DNA of 64,000 nt. Source: Streptomyces sp. NBC_00236 (lineage in GTDB: Bacteria; Actinomycetota; Actinomycetes; Streptomycetales; Streptomycetaceae). Under the pieces are notes generated by a model that worked only from the letters and a program-made list of their open reading frames with translations, ran no database searches and was not told where the DNA came from. The stretch spans positions 7,006,001 through 7,070,000 of the forward strand of contig NZ_CP108100.1 of the NCBI RefSeq assembly GCF_036195045.1. Reading direction: 5' to 3'. The stretch's first letter is position 1, and each line of letters starts with the position of its first letter. Made by a program: the position numbers and the translations under genes. This document shows positions 26,668 to 35,227 of this stretch, in pieces.

Positions 26668-29600
26668 ATGAGCGAGTCGACCATTCCCGGGACGCGGCCC
26701 ACCGCCGAGGCGGGGCCCTTTGCGGAGAGGCGGCCCATCGCCGAGGCGGCGCCCACTGCTGAGGCGGCGCCCCCCACCGCCGAGGCGGAGCCCGCGACTG
26801 AGGTGGCGCCCACCCCTGGTACGCCGGGCGCTTCCCCGTCGCACGACCCGGCGCCAGGGCCCGGCACACCGGAGGCCGCGGTGGCGGCGCTCGCGGCGAC
26901 CGGGCCCGGGGTGCCGTTCCTGATCGGGGTGCGCCACCACGCGCCCTCGCTCGCGGCTGCTCTCCCGGCGCTGCTGGACGCGGCGGCCCCCGACGTCCTG
27001 CTCGTCGAGCTGCCCGCCGAGTTCCAGCCCTGGCTGGGCTGGCTCGCCCACGAGGAGACGGAGGCCCCGGTGGCGCTGGCCGCCGTGCCCGCCGACGGCC
27101 CCGGGCCCGGCCCGGCAGGTGAACGGGGCACGGCCTTCTACCCGTTCGCGGATTTCTCGCCCGAACTGGTCGCCCTGCGCTGGGCGGCGAGAAACGGCGT
27201 CCCGGCCGTGGCCTGCGACCTGCCGCTGGCCGACCGGGCGTGGGCGAAGGGCGGCCCGGGCACCCCGGTCCCCGCCCCCGTGGCGACGGACGGGCACGGG
27301 TTGTCCGACGCGCTCCGGTCCCGGCTCACCGGCCGGGACGGCGACGACCTGTGGGACCGGCTGGTGGAGGCCCTCGCACCCGGCTCGACACCCGAGGCGC
27401 TCCGCCGTGCAGCCCTGCTCACCGGCTGGGCGCTGCGACACGAGGCGGAGGCGCGGGGCGGGGTGGACCGCACGGACCTGGTGCGCGAGGCATGGATGCG
27501 CGAACGGGTGGCCGAGGCCCTGGCGAGCGGGCGGCGGCCCGCCGTGGTGGTCGGAGCCTTCCACACCCCGGCCCTCCTGCCGTCCGCCGCCGGGGGCCCC
27601 GCACCGGACGCGTGCGCGGAGGCGTTCGCCGACGCACCCGCCACCGCGCCCGATCCGGGCGCGGACGGGCACGTGAACGGAGCTGCCGGGCACGTGAACG
27701 GAGCTGTCGGCACGGCGGCGTGCACGGTTTCCCTGATCCCGTACACGTACCCGCTGCTCGACTCACGGTCCGGCTATCCGGCCGGCATCCGGGACCCGGA
27801 GTGGCAGCACATCGTCCTGGACGCCGCCGGGGACCCGGCCGCCCTGCACGAGGCGCTGGTCCGCACCGCCGTCCGAGTCTGCGCGGCCCTGCGTGAACAG
27901 GGTCACCCCTACGGCCCGGCGGAGGGCCGGGAGGTCGTCCGGGTGGCCGGTGACCTGGCCCGCCTGCGCGACCTGCCCGCCCCCGGCCGCGGCGAACTCC
28001 TGGAAGCCGTGCAGACGGTACTGGGGCGCGGCGAGACCTACGGCACGGGCCGCGCCGTCGCCCGGGCCCTCGAACGCGTACTCGTCGGAGCCCGCACGGG
28101 ACGGCCCGCGCCCGCCGCTCCCCGCAGCGGACTGGGCCCCGCGGTCGAGGCCGAGACCGCGGCGCTCTCCCTGCCCGGCCCCGAGGACGCGCACGAGAAG
28201 ACACCGCGCGACCTCCGGCTCGACCCGGCGCGCTCCACCCTGGACCGGCGCCGCGAACTGCTGCTGCGCAGGCTGACGGTGTGCGGCATCCCTTACGCCC
28301 AGGAGCAGGGCGTGACCGGCGCGGCGGGGACGGACGGGCTCACGACGCGCTGGCAGGTGCGGTGGACGCCGGCGACGGCCGCGATGCTCACCGCGGCCGG
28401 GGCCCGCGGCGTCACCCCGGCCCAGGCGGCCGAGGGCGTGCTGCGGCAGCGGCGCGCGGCCGAACACGCGGAGGACGGCCCGACGGCCGCCCAAGTGGTC
28501 CGAGGCCTCACGGAGGCCGCCGAGTGCGGACTCCCCGGCCTTGCCGACGAACGGCTGACGGAACTGGCGGCCGTACTCCCCGCGAGCGGCACCCTTCCCG
28601 AACTCCTCGCAGGCCTCGACCTGTTGGATCGCATCGACGCCGGCCACCTGGCGGGCCCGGCCGCGCCCGACGACCCCTCGGCCCCGGACGCCTCCGCCCG
28701 CGCCGCCCGCACCGCGCACGTGGCCGAACTCCTGACCACTGCCGCGGTCCGCCAGGTCGACGGCCTGACCGGTTCCGAGGAGCCCGATGACGCCCGAGCC
28801 CTGCTCGAACTGTCCCAGCGGGCCGACCGGTTGGGCGGCATCCGGCTGACGGCTGCCCTCGCCCGGCTGGCCGCCGAAGGCACCCCGCTGATCGCCGCGG
28901 CCGCCGGAGCGGTCCGGGTGCTCACCGGCCACGAGGAGGCCGAGGCCTTCGGAGGGCGTGTCGCCTCCTGGGTGGACGGAGCCGTGGACAGCACCGCACG
29001 GGCCGCGCTCACCGCCCGGCTCACGGGCGTCCTCACGGTGGCGGGTCCGCTCCTGACCGTCGGCGTCGGCGCCCTGGACCCGTTGTTGCAGCGGGTCGTC
29101 GAGCTGGACGACACCGCGTTCCTGGCCCGGCTGCCGGCCCTGCGTGGTGGCTTCGACACCTTGAGCCCGGCCGCCCGGGACCGCCTGCTGGACACCGTCG
29201 AGGAACGGCTGGGCGAACGGGTGGACACCCTCGGAGCGGACGACCCGGCCGAGCTGGCCCGCCGTACGGTCGCTGACCTCGCGGCCCGCGAGCTCCTGAC
29301 CGGCCTCGGCCTGCCCGTCCCGCCACCCGCACACGACGACCGGTTCACGCCACAGTCCGGCCACCCCGCCACTACGCGCCCCGCCGTCATGCCCGCCGCT
29401 ACGCACCCCGCCGTCCCGCCTGCCGCTACGCGCCCCGCCGTCACGCCCGTCACAACGCACCCCGCCGTCATGCCCGCCACAACGCACCCCATCGCCATGT
29501 CCGTCACCGCACTCGCCACCGAGGCCGCCCCCGCGCGGACCCTGGCGCCCGCTGACCGGTGGCGGCTCGTGCTCGGCCGGCGTTCCGACCGACTGCCGTC

Positions 29601-30657
29601 CGGCGCCGCCCGCCTGGCGACCGCTCTGGACGAGCTCTACGGCGCGGGACACGGCGAGGGATCCCGTGGCGGCCTGCCCGGTCACGGCGGCGGATCCGGA
29701 CCGCACGGCGGCCGGGAACCGTCGTTCCCCGGCGTCCGCGAGTGGTCCGAGGAACTGGCCGCGCTGTTCGGCCCCGGCATCCGCGAGGAGGTCCTCGCCG
29801 CCGCAGCCGTGACAGGCCGGCAGGACGTTCTCGCCGAGCTCGACCCGGCTGCCGCCACCCCCTCGGTGGAACTGCTCCGGACGATCCTGCGGTACGCCGG
29901 CGGTCTGCCCGAAGCCCGCCTTGCGGCGCTCCGGCCCCTGGTCCGCCGACTGGTCGACGAGCTGACCCGGCAACTCGCCACCCGGCTGCGCCCCGCCCTC
30001 ACCGGCGCGATGTCGCCCCGGCCCACCCGCCGCCCCGGCGGCCGGCTGGACCTGCCGCGTACGCTGCGCGCCAACCTGGCCACCGCCCGCCGGACGGCCG
30101 AAGGAACGGTCCAGGTCATCCCCGAGAAGCCGGTGTTCCGCAGCCGCGCGCGCCGGTCGGCCGACTGGCGCCTGATCCTGGTCACCGACGTCTCCGGATC
30201 CATGGAGGCGTCCACGATCTGGTCCGCGCTGACCGCTTCCGTACTCGCCGGGGTGCCCACCCTGAGCACCCATTTCCTGGCCTTCTCCACGGAGGTCGTC
30301 GACCTCACCGGCCATGTGGGGGACCCTCTCTCCCTCCTGCTGGAGGTGAGTGTGGGCGGAGGCACGCACATTGCCGCCGGGCTACGGCACGCCCGCAGCC
30401 TGATCGCGGTTCCCAGCCGCACCCTTGTCGTCGTCATCAGCGACTTCGAGGAGGGTGCGCCGCTGGGCGGACTGCTGGCCGAGGTACGGGCCCTGGTGGC
30501 CACCGGCTGCCACGTCCTCGGGTGCGCGAGTCTCGACGACGCCGGCCGGCCTCGCTACTCGACGGGCGTCGCCGGGCAGCTCGTGGCCGCCGGCATGCCC
30601 GTGGCGGCCCTCAGCCCACTCGAACTGGCCCGCTGGATAGGGGAGAAGACCGCATGA
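26668..30657 (+). CDS. DUF5682-like domain fused to a von Willebrand factor A domain
   Basis: A 1329-residue protein beginning 2 bp after the ATPase stop. It has a Glu/Ala/Pro-rich leader of about 70 residues. A domain I recognise as DUF5682-like follows, with GVRHHAPSLAAAL (from 87), VLLVELPAEFQPWL and VVVGAFHTPALL. The spaced His, Glu and His resemble EreA/TraB/TIKI-type hydrolase motifs, which is inference. A helical middle leads to a proline-rich linker encoded by five 27-bp repeats. The C-terminal vWA domain begins DRWRLVLGRRSDRLPSGAAR and carries an intact MIDAS: DVSGSMEAS (Asp1174), GGGTHIAAG and ISDFEEG (Asp1259). The vWA part has an internal in-frame ATG at 29497, so a separate 386-residue vWA product is possible. 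Confidence 0.88.
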   Translation: MSESTIPGTRPTAEAGPFAERRPIAEAAPTAEAAPPTAEAEPATEVAPTPGTPGASPSHDPAPGPGTPEAAVAALAATGPGVPFLIGVRHHAPSLAAALPALLDAAAPDVLLVELPAEFQPWLGWLAHEETEAPVALAAVPADGPGPGPAGERGTAFYPFADFSPELVALRWAARNGVPAVACDLPLADRAWAKGGPGTPVPAPVATDGHGLSDALRSRLTGRDGDDLWDRLVEALAPGSTPEALRRAALLTGWALRHEAEARGGVDRTDLVREAWMRERVAEALASGRRPAVVVGAFHTPALLPSAAGGPAPDACAEAFADAPATAPDPGADGHVNGAAGHVNGAVGTAACTVSLIPYTYPLLDSRSGYPAGIRDPEWQHIVLDAAGDPAALHEALVRTAVRVCAALREQGHPYGPAEGREVVRVAGDLARLRDLPAPGRGELLEAVQTVLGRGETYGTGRAVARALERVLVGARTGRPAPAAPRSGLGPAVEAETAALSLPGPEDAHEKTPRDLRLDPARSTLDRRRELLLRRLTVCGIPYAQEQGVTGAAGTDGLTTRWQVRWTPATAAMLTAAGARGVTPAQAAEGVLRQRRAAEHAEDGPTAAQVVRGLTEAAECGLPGLADERLTELAAVLPASGTLPELLAGLDLLDRIDAGHLAGPAAPDDPSAPDASARAARTAHVAELLTTAAVRQVDGLTGSEEPDDARALLELSQRADRLGGIRLTAALARLAAEGTPLIAAAAGAVRVLTGHEEAEAFGGRVASWVDGAVDSTARAALTARLTGVLTVAGPLLTVGVGALDPLLQRVVELDDTAFLARLPALRGGFDTLSPAARDRLLDTVEERLGERVDTLGADDPAELARRTVADLAARELLTGLGLPVPPPAHDDRFTPQSGHPATTRPAVMPAATHPAVPPAATRPAVTPVTTHPAVMPATTHPIAMSVTALATEAAPARTLAPADRWRLVLGRRSDRLPSGAARLATALDELYGAGHGEGSRGGLPGHGGGSGPHGGREPSFPGVREWSEELAALFGPGIREEVLAAAAVTGRQDVLAELDPAAATPSVELLRTILRYAGGLPEARLAALRPLVRRLVDELTRQLATRLRPALTGAMSPRPTRRPGGRLDLPRTLRANLATARRTAEGTVQVIPEKPVFRSRARRSADWRLILVTDVSGSMEASTIWSALTASVLAGVPTLSTHFLAFSTEVVDLTGHVGDPLSLLLEVSVGGGTHIAAGLRHARSLIAVPSRTLVVVISDFEEGAPLGGLLAEVRALVATGCHVLGCASLDDAGRPRYSTGVAGQLVAAGMPVAALSPLELARWIGEKTA
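29374..29508 (+). repeat. Five 27-bp tandem repeats in the DUF5682-vWA linker
   Basis: Five exact-length 27-bp units (29374, 29401, 29428, 29455, 29482) encode nine-residue repeats of the TRPAVMPAA/THPAVMPAT type. They lie exactly where the DUF5682-like and vWA parts meet. Several units contain in-frame ATG codons; the last, at 29497, could start a free vWA protein. Confidence 0.92.
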
Positions 30658-32645
30658 CCGCCGCTCAGTTGCCACCTGTCGCGCCGGAGGTAACGGCCAC
30701 ACTGGTGGAGAACCTCTCGCCCCGGCTGCGCAAGCGGCTGGACGCGGCGGTCACCAAGCTCGGTGCCCGCCCGACGCACCGCGACGGGGACACCGTGACG
30801 ATCGCGGTCGACGACGAGACGGAGTTGCGCCTGCACGCCCCGGGCGGCGTGGTGGCGACGGCGGACGGCATCAGCTGCGGCTGTCTCCTCGCCCCGGCAT
30901 GCGTCCACCGCGCGGCCGCCGCCTGCGCCGCCCCCACCGCGGACCCGGCGCCCGAGCCCGCCGACCGGCCCGACCGGACGGCCCCCGAACCTGCTCCCAC
31001 GTCGGGTCCCGCTCCCACGTCCGATCCCGCTCCCACGTCGGGTCCCGCTCCCACGTCCGATCCCGCTCCCACGACGGGCCCCGCTCCCACGTCGGGCCCC
31101 GCTCCCACGTCGGGCCCCGCTCCCACGGCGGGCCCCGCCCCCACGTCCGATCCCGCTCCCACGACGGGCCCCACCCCCACCCCCACCCCGGATTCCGCCG
31201 CCTCGCCCGAGGCGGCGAGCCCGGACCAGCGCGTGGCGGCCGACGCTCTGTGGGCGGCGGGTGCCGCCGTGCTGGAGGCCGGCGTCGACGGGGCAGGCGC
31301 CGTCACGCAGGCGGTCCTTCTCCGGGCCGCGCACACGGCCCGGCTCCGGCAGCTGCCGCGCGCCGCGGGCGCCGCGCTGTCCGTCGTCACGTTGCTGCGC
31401 GCGGCCCGCGCCGGGGACCCGTCCTACCGCACCGCCGACCTGGTCACGGCGCTGGCCGAACTCCTGGGGACCGCCCACCGCGTGGGGACGGCGTCCGGGG
31501 CTGAGCTGGCCGCGGTCAGGGGCCGCGCGCGCCGCCCGTACAGCCCCGACGGCTCGCTGCGCCTGTACGGCCTGTTCACCGAACCCGTGGTCACCGACTC
31601 GGGGCACGGCGGCGCCCGCACCTGGGTCGCCGGATCGGACGGCCGCCTCTGCACGGTCGGTGACGTGGCACCCGGCGGCGTCGGGCGAGCCCTGGGCGTG
31701 GCCGACCGGGCCGTGCGCCTGGGAGACAGCGCGCTCACCCACCGGGAGCTGGGCCGGGCCGGCCTGGCGGTCTCCGGGGCGACGGTCTCGCCGGACGGCA
31801 GGCTGGGCGCCGGGAAGGGCGTCAAGGCCGTCTCCGCCCGGGGCGCGGTGTGGACGGAACCTCCGCTCGCCGCCCTGTGGGAGACGCCGCCGTCCGAACA
31901 GGCCGCCCGCGCCCTGCGGTCCACCTCCCGCTACGCGGAACCGGAGGGCGGCGGCCGCGACCTGCTCTTCCTGGACGTCGAACTCCTCGGAGCCGTAAGG
32001 GAGTCGGGTGGAACGTGCCTGCTCGCCCGGTGCGAGGGAGGCATGACCGTCCGGCTCACCGTCGCCGACGACGATCCCGCTCTGGCCCACCGGGACAACC
32101 TGACGCTGTTGGCCACGGCGCCGGGGACACGGCTGAGGATCATCGGCCGCCTGGTCCCCGCCCTCCACCCCCGGCTCACCCTGCTCGCCTGCTCGCACCC
32201 CTCCGGCCGGGGCACCATCGACCTCGGCTTCGACCGCCTGCGCCGCGCCGACCTCCCGGATCCGGCCGCACCCGTGCACCTCGCCCCGCCACAGCCCGAA
32301 GACTCCGGCGGGCACTCGCCCCTGTACCTCCTGGAGCGCCGGGTCGAACAGGCGGTCCCGGCGGGCCGCGCCGCCCTCGGCCTGCTCGGCGACGTCACCG
32401 CCGAGGCCCGCCGCATCCGCCGCGCGGGCCTTCCCACCGCCGCCGGGCTCCTCACCGCCCTGTGTGCCTCGGCGGCCCAACGTGAGCGCGACCTCTTCGG
32501 CCGTCTGCTCCCTGCCGACACCGACGGCTTCGCCACCCACTGGCTCAGCGCCGCCCGTTACACGGCCGCCGTGGCCGAGTCCCTGTGCGCGGCAGCCTGG
32601 AATCCGGCGCGAGAAGGGCAGGCGGAACACGTAGAGCGGGCGTAG
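30654..32645 (+). CDS. SWIM zinc-finger protein, last gene of the MoxR/vWA operon
   Basis: A 663-residue protein, ATGA-coupled to the vWA gene. Near the N-terminus is a SWIM motif, CxCx5CxH, with Cys75, Cys77, Cys83 and His85 (ISCGCLLAPACVHRAA), a zinc site known to bind DNA or proteins. A low-complexity linker of ten 18-bp repeats (PAPTSG/PAPTSD) follows at about 113-172. A 480-residue C-terminal region contains RRPYSPDGSLRLYGLFTEPV, RTWVAGSDGRL and an OB-like strand set (GMTVRLTVADDDPAL, GTRLRIIGRLVPALHPRL). No enzyme motif is seen. The natural role is probably substrate or nucleic-acid recognition for the MoxR/vWA machine. The stop is 28 bp from the convergent monooxygenase gene. Confidence 0.87.
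   Translation: MTAAQLPPVAPEVTATLVENLSPRLRKRLDAAVTKLGARPTHRDGDTVTIAVDDETELRLHAPGGVVATADGISCGCLLAPACVHRAAAACAAPTADPAPEPADRPDRTAPEPAPTSGPAPTSDPAPTSGPAPTSDPAPTTGPAPTSGPAPTSGPAPTAGPAPTSDPAPTTGPTPTPTPDSAASPEAASPDQRVAADALWAAGAAVLEAGVDGAGAVTQAVLLRAAHTARLRQLPRAAGAALSVVTLLRAARAGDPSYRTADLVTALAELLGTAHRVGTASGAELAAVRGRARRPYSPDGSLRLYGLFTEPVVTDSGHGGARTWVAGSDGRLCTVGDVAPGGVGRALGVADRAVRLGDSALTHRELGRAGLAVSGATVSPDGRLGAGKGVKAVSARGAVWTEPPLAALWETPPSEQAARALRSTSRYAEPEGGGRDLLFLDVELLGAVRESGGTCLLARCEGGMTVRLTVADDDPALAHRDNLTLLATAPGTRLRIIGRLVPALHPRLTLLACSHPSGRGTIDLGFDRLRRADLPDPAAPVHLAPPQPEDSGGHSPLYLLERRVEQAVPAGRAALGLLGDVTAEARRIRRAGLPTAAGLLTALCASAAQRERDLFGRLLPADTDGFATHWLSAARYTAAVAESLCAAAWNPAREGQAEHVERA
30990..31169 (+). repeat. 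Ten 18-bp tandem repeats in the SWIM protein gene
   Basis: Ten consecutive 18-mers of the CCCGCTCCCACGTCGGGT type, each encoding PAPTSG, PAPTSD, PAPTTG or PAPTAG, followed by a degenerate (CCCAC)n run. Length variants would stay in frame, so copy number can vary between strains without breaking the protein. Confidence 0.95.
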
Positions 32646-32672
32646 GGCAAGGTCCCAGGCCTCTCGTTCGGA

Positions 32673-34199
32673 TCATGCCGGGCTGCCGAACCAGCGTGCG
32701 GCAGCCCGCTCGAACATGACGCGGTCGGGGGTGTGTTCACTGGCCCAGGCGACGACGCCGTCGGGGCGGACGAGCAGCGCCGAGAAACCTAGGCCGTCGC
32801 GCGGCGAGCCCGGCACGTACGCGACGCGGCCCTTCCGGTCCTGGGCCGCGGACCGCAGCGCGTGGTCGCTGCTGAAGTCGAGTACGACACCCTGGCCCCG
32901 CCGCAGCAGCTGCCCGAGGCTGGTGCCGTCCTCGTAGCGGAAGTCGGGAGCCGTGCAGCCGACGAGGGGGTGGTCGCTGCCCAGGTCGTAGCGGTTGTAC
33001 AGCCCTGTCGTGTTCCGGTGTACGTGGGTCGTTCCGGACGGGGTGCTCATCAGGTCGTGGACGAGTTGCCGCAGGGCGGCGGCGTTGGGGCCCGGCTTCA
33101 TGGTGGCCACTTGGGCGCGCGACCAGTCCAGCACCGACGCGCCGACGGGGTGGCGCTCGTTGGTGTACGTGTCGAGCAGGTCCTCGGAGGCGGTGCCGTG
33201 CACGGTGGCCGCGAGCTTCCAGCCGAGGTTCATGGCGTCGCCGATACCGAGGTTGAGTCCCTGGCCGCCCAGCGGGGAGTGGATGTGAGCGGCGTCGCCC
33301 GCCAGCAGCACACGCCCCGCGCGGTAGTCGGTCACCTGCATCGCGCGGTCGGTGAAGCTGGATGCCCGGTGCACACCGTTGAGGGCGACGTCCGTGCCGG
33401 TGATGCGGCGAAGTACGTCTTGCAGGTGCTCACGCGTCAGCGGCCGGGAGCGGTCGAAGTCGCCGCCGTCGAAGTCCATCATGCCCAGATGCCCCTCGAA
33501 CGGGGTGCGCAGATACATGCCTTTCGCCGTCAGGTTGAAACCGAACGGCAGCTTCGCCGGATCGGGGTCGGCGAAGACGACCTGCGCGACGTAGCCGGTG
33601 AACAGCGGCTCGGTGCCGACGAAGTCGAAGCCGGCGAGCCGGCGGACCGTGCTGCGTCCGCCGTCGCATCCCACCAGCCAGCGTGCCGGGTACTCCTGCC
33701 CGCCCGCCGTGACGACGACGGACTCGTCGTCCTGCGCCACGGCCGTGACGGCAGCACCCCGGACGACCTGGACACCGACGGAGGCGGCGTGCTCGGCCAG
33801 GACGGTGCCGAGCGCTTCGAGGCTCGTCATGAAGCCCTCCATCGCCGGACCGGGCAACCGGAACGGAAGCGAGGTCACGTCGATGTCTCCCGCGTCGAGC
33901 CCCATCCCCGCGAAATGGCTCACCTCGCGGGGAGCCGGTGCCTCGACCGCGTCCGGGGCCGCGCCGACCTTCGTCGCGTCGGCACGCGAAGCACCGATCA
34001 CCGCGTCGAGCAGCCCGCGACGGTGGAGCGTCTCGGCCGACCCGGCGTTGAGGCCCCGCAGTCCGAGAGGGAGCGCCTTCCAGGGTGAGCGGGGTGCCTC
34101 GTCCCGCTCCAGGACCAGGACGGAGCAGCCGGCCAGGGCAAGCTCGCCCGCCAGGAAAAGGCCGACCGGGCCGCCGCCCGCGATCACTACGTCGTGCAT
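32673..34199 (-). CDS. FAD-dependent aromatic-type monooxygenase
   Basis: A 508-residue class A flavoprotein monooxygenase. Start MHDVVIAGGGPVGLF (34199) follows GGAAGGGA by about nine bases. FAD motifs are GGGPVG with ERDEAP, the DG motif LVGCDGGRSTVRRLAGF and the GD motif RVLLAGDAAHIHSPLGGQGLNLGIGDAMNLGWKLA. The C-terminal 120 residues form the thioredoxin-like extension found in PgaE/RdmE/rifampicin-monooxygenase relatives. It uses NADPH and O2 to hydroxylate an aromatic or antibiotic-like substrate. It is 70 bp downstream of a TetR gene on the same strand and shares its operator region, suggesting substrate-induced expression, perhaps detoxification. Confidence 0.93.
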   Translation of the reverse strand: MHDVVIAGGGPVGLFLAGELALAGCSVLVLERDEAPRSPWKALPLGLRGLNAGSAETLHRRGLLDAVIGASRADATKVGAAPDAVEAPAPREVSHFAGMGLDAGDIDVTSLPFRLPGPAMEGFMTSLEALGTVLAEHAASVGVQVVRGAAVTAVAQDDESVVVTAGGQEYPARWLVGCDGGRSTVRRLAGFDFVGTEPLFTGYVAQVVFADPDPAKLPFGFNLTAKGMYLRTPFEGHLGMMDFDGGDFDRSRPLTREHLQDVLRRITGTDVALNGVHRASSFTDRAMQVTDYRAGRVLLAGDAAHIHSPLGGQGLNLGIGDAMNLGWKLAATVHGTASEDLLDTYTNERHPVGASVLDWSRAQVATMKPGPNAAALRQLVHDLMSTPSGTTHVHRNTTGLYNRYDLGSDHPLVGCTAPDFRYEDGTSLGQLLRRGQGVVLDFSSDHALRSAAQDRKGRVAYVPGSPRDGLGFSALLVRPDGVVAWASEHTPDRVMFERAAARWFGSPA

Positions 34200-34269
34200 G
34201 AGAGATTCCCTTCCGAGCTGCACAGCTGTCGAACAGGCGGGGTGGGCTCACCCGAGCCGTATGTCCGGG

Positions 34270-34962
34270 TCAGCGCGGGCGAGTGAGGCCGTCGAGCACG
34301 ATCGCGATACCGGTGAGGAATTGCTCGCGGTCGTCGTGCCCGCCGATCTGGCCGACGATGGCGTGCATGAACGGGTACCGCTGCGGGTCGAGCTCCTGCA
34401 ACGCCGTCGCCGTCGCGTCGAAGAACGCTTCGCGGTCGGGCTCGGCGTCCGAGGCGTCCCCGTCGATGCGCGCGTTCTGGCTGACCGCCCCGAGGATGTA
34501 GTGCACGAGCGTCGAGGCGGCGTCGAACCAGGAGTCCCGTGGCACGCCCAGAGCGCTCACCTGCCGGCCGATCCTCTCGAAGATCCCCACGGTCACCGGG
34601 CCGACGGGATTTCGTACGACCTGGAGGATCAGACGCGTGGCGAGCCATGGATGCTCGGCGATCGAGTCGAACAGCGCCAGCGCGACGAGGCGGATCTCGT
34701 CCGCCGGTGCGCCCGCACCTCCGCCGGGCCCGGCCGTCAGAGCCGCGGTGATCACGGTCTCCGTCACCGTGTCCAGCAGTTCGTCGCGCGTACCCACCTG
34801 GTAGTAGATCGCTCCCGAGCCGGTCGCCAGGCGCTCGGTCAGCGCCCGGACGGTCAGGGCGCCCTCGCCGCCCGTGTCCAGCAGCTCGATCGCCGTAGCG
34901 ATGATCTGCTCCCGGGAGAGCACCTGGTTACGCCGCTGAGGGCGCCCGTCTCGCGTTGCCAT
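34270..34962 (-). CDS. TetR-family transcriptional regulator
   Basis: A 230-residue TetR protein. I start at MATRDGRPQRRNQVLSREQI (34962), just before the DNA-binding domain; upstream codons overlap the operator and are unlike coding sequence. The helix-turn-helix is LTVRALTERLATGSGAIYYQVGTRDELLD. The C-terminal ligand-binding region resembles the tetracycline-repressor-type C domain (HPWLATRLILQV, SALGVPRDSWFDAASTLVHYILGAV). It precedes the FAD monooxygenase gene and probably represses both from paired operator boxes 19 bp upstream of its own start. Confidence 0.93.
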   Translation of the reverse strand: MATRDGRPQRRNQVLSREQIIATAIELLDTGGEGALTVRALTERLATGSGAIYYQVGTRDELLDTVTETVITAALTAGPGGGAGAPADEIRLVALALFDSIAEHPWLATRLILQVVRNPVGPVTVGIFERIGRQVSALGVPRDSWFDAASTLVHYILGAVSQNARIDGDASDAEPDREAFFDATATALQELDPQRYPFMHAIVGQIGGHDDREQFLTGIAIVLDGLTRPR

Positions 34963-34980
34963 GCCTCCATGGTGACACGT

Positions 34981-35015
34981 TTGGAGCACTGTTCCAAATT
35001 GGTGCAGCGATCCAA
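34981..35015. promoter_or_regulatory. Two-box palindromic operator upstream of the TetR gene
   Basis: Two 17-bp imperfect palindromes 18 bp apart: TTGGAGCACTGTTCCAA (34981-34997) and TTGGTGCAGCGATCCAA (34999-35015). They agree at 12-13 of 17 positions, and both have TTGG/CCAA outer arms. The tandem two-site layout and distance to the TetR start are what is expected of an autoregulatory TetR operator. The shared intergenic region also leads, 212 bp away, to the divergent nitrate reductase gene. Confidence 0.65.
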
Positions 35016-35227
35016 ATGGGTACCTGGGTATCTGTGGCACCTGGGCACATCCGGGCATACGCATGCGCACGTCTTCCCCGGCTGCCAGGTGATTTCCGCG
35101 CGATCTCACGACGCCGGTGCGGCGTGTGTGTGCCGGGCGTTACCGCCCATGATCGGCTGAGGTCACGCCTACGTAATGGGCGTTTCGTACCGTCAAGGCT
35201 TCGTTGAGAACAACAGGAAGGCCTTCG

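Noticed and set aside
35100..35227. GlnR site upstream of the nitrate reductase
   Set aside because: GTTAC near 35139 has no matching GAAAC half-site at the right spacing. The similarity is too weak to claim.
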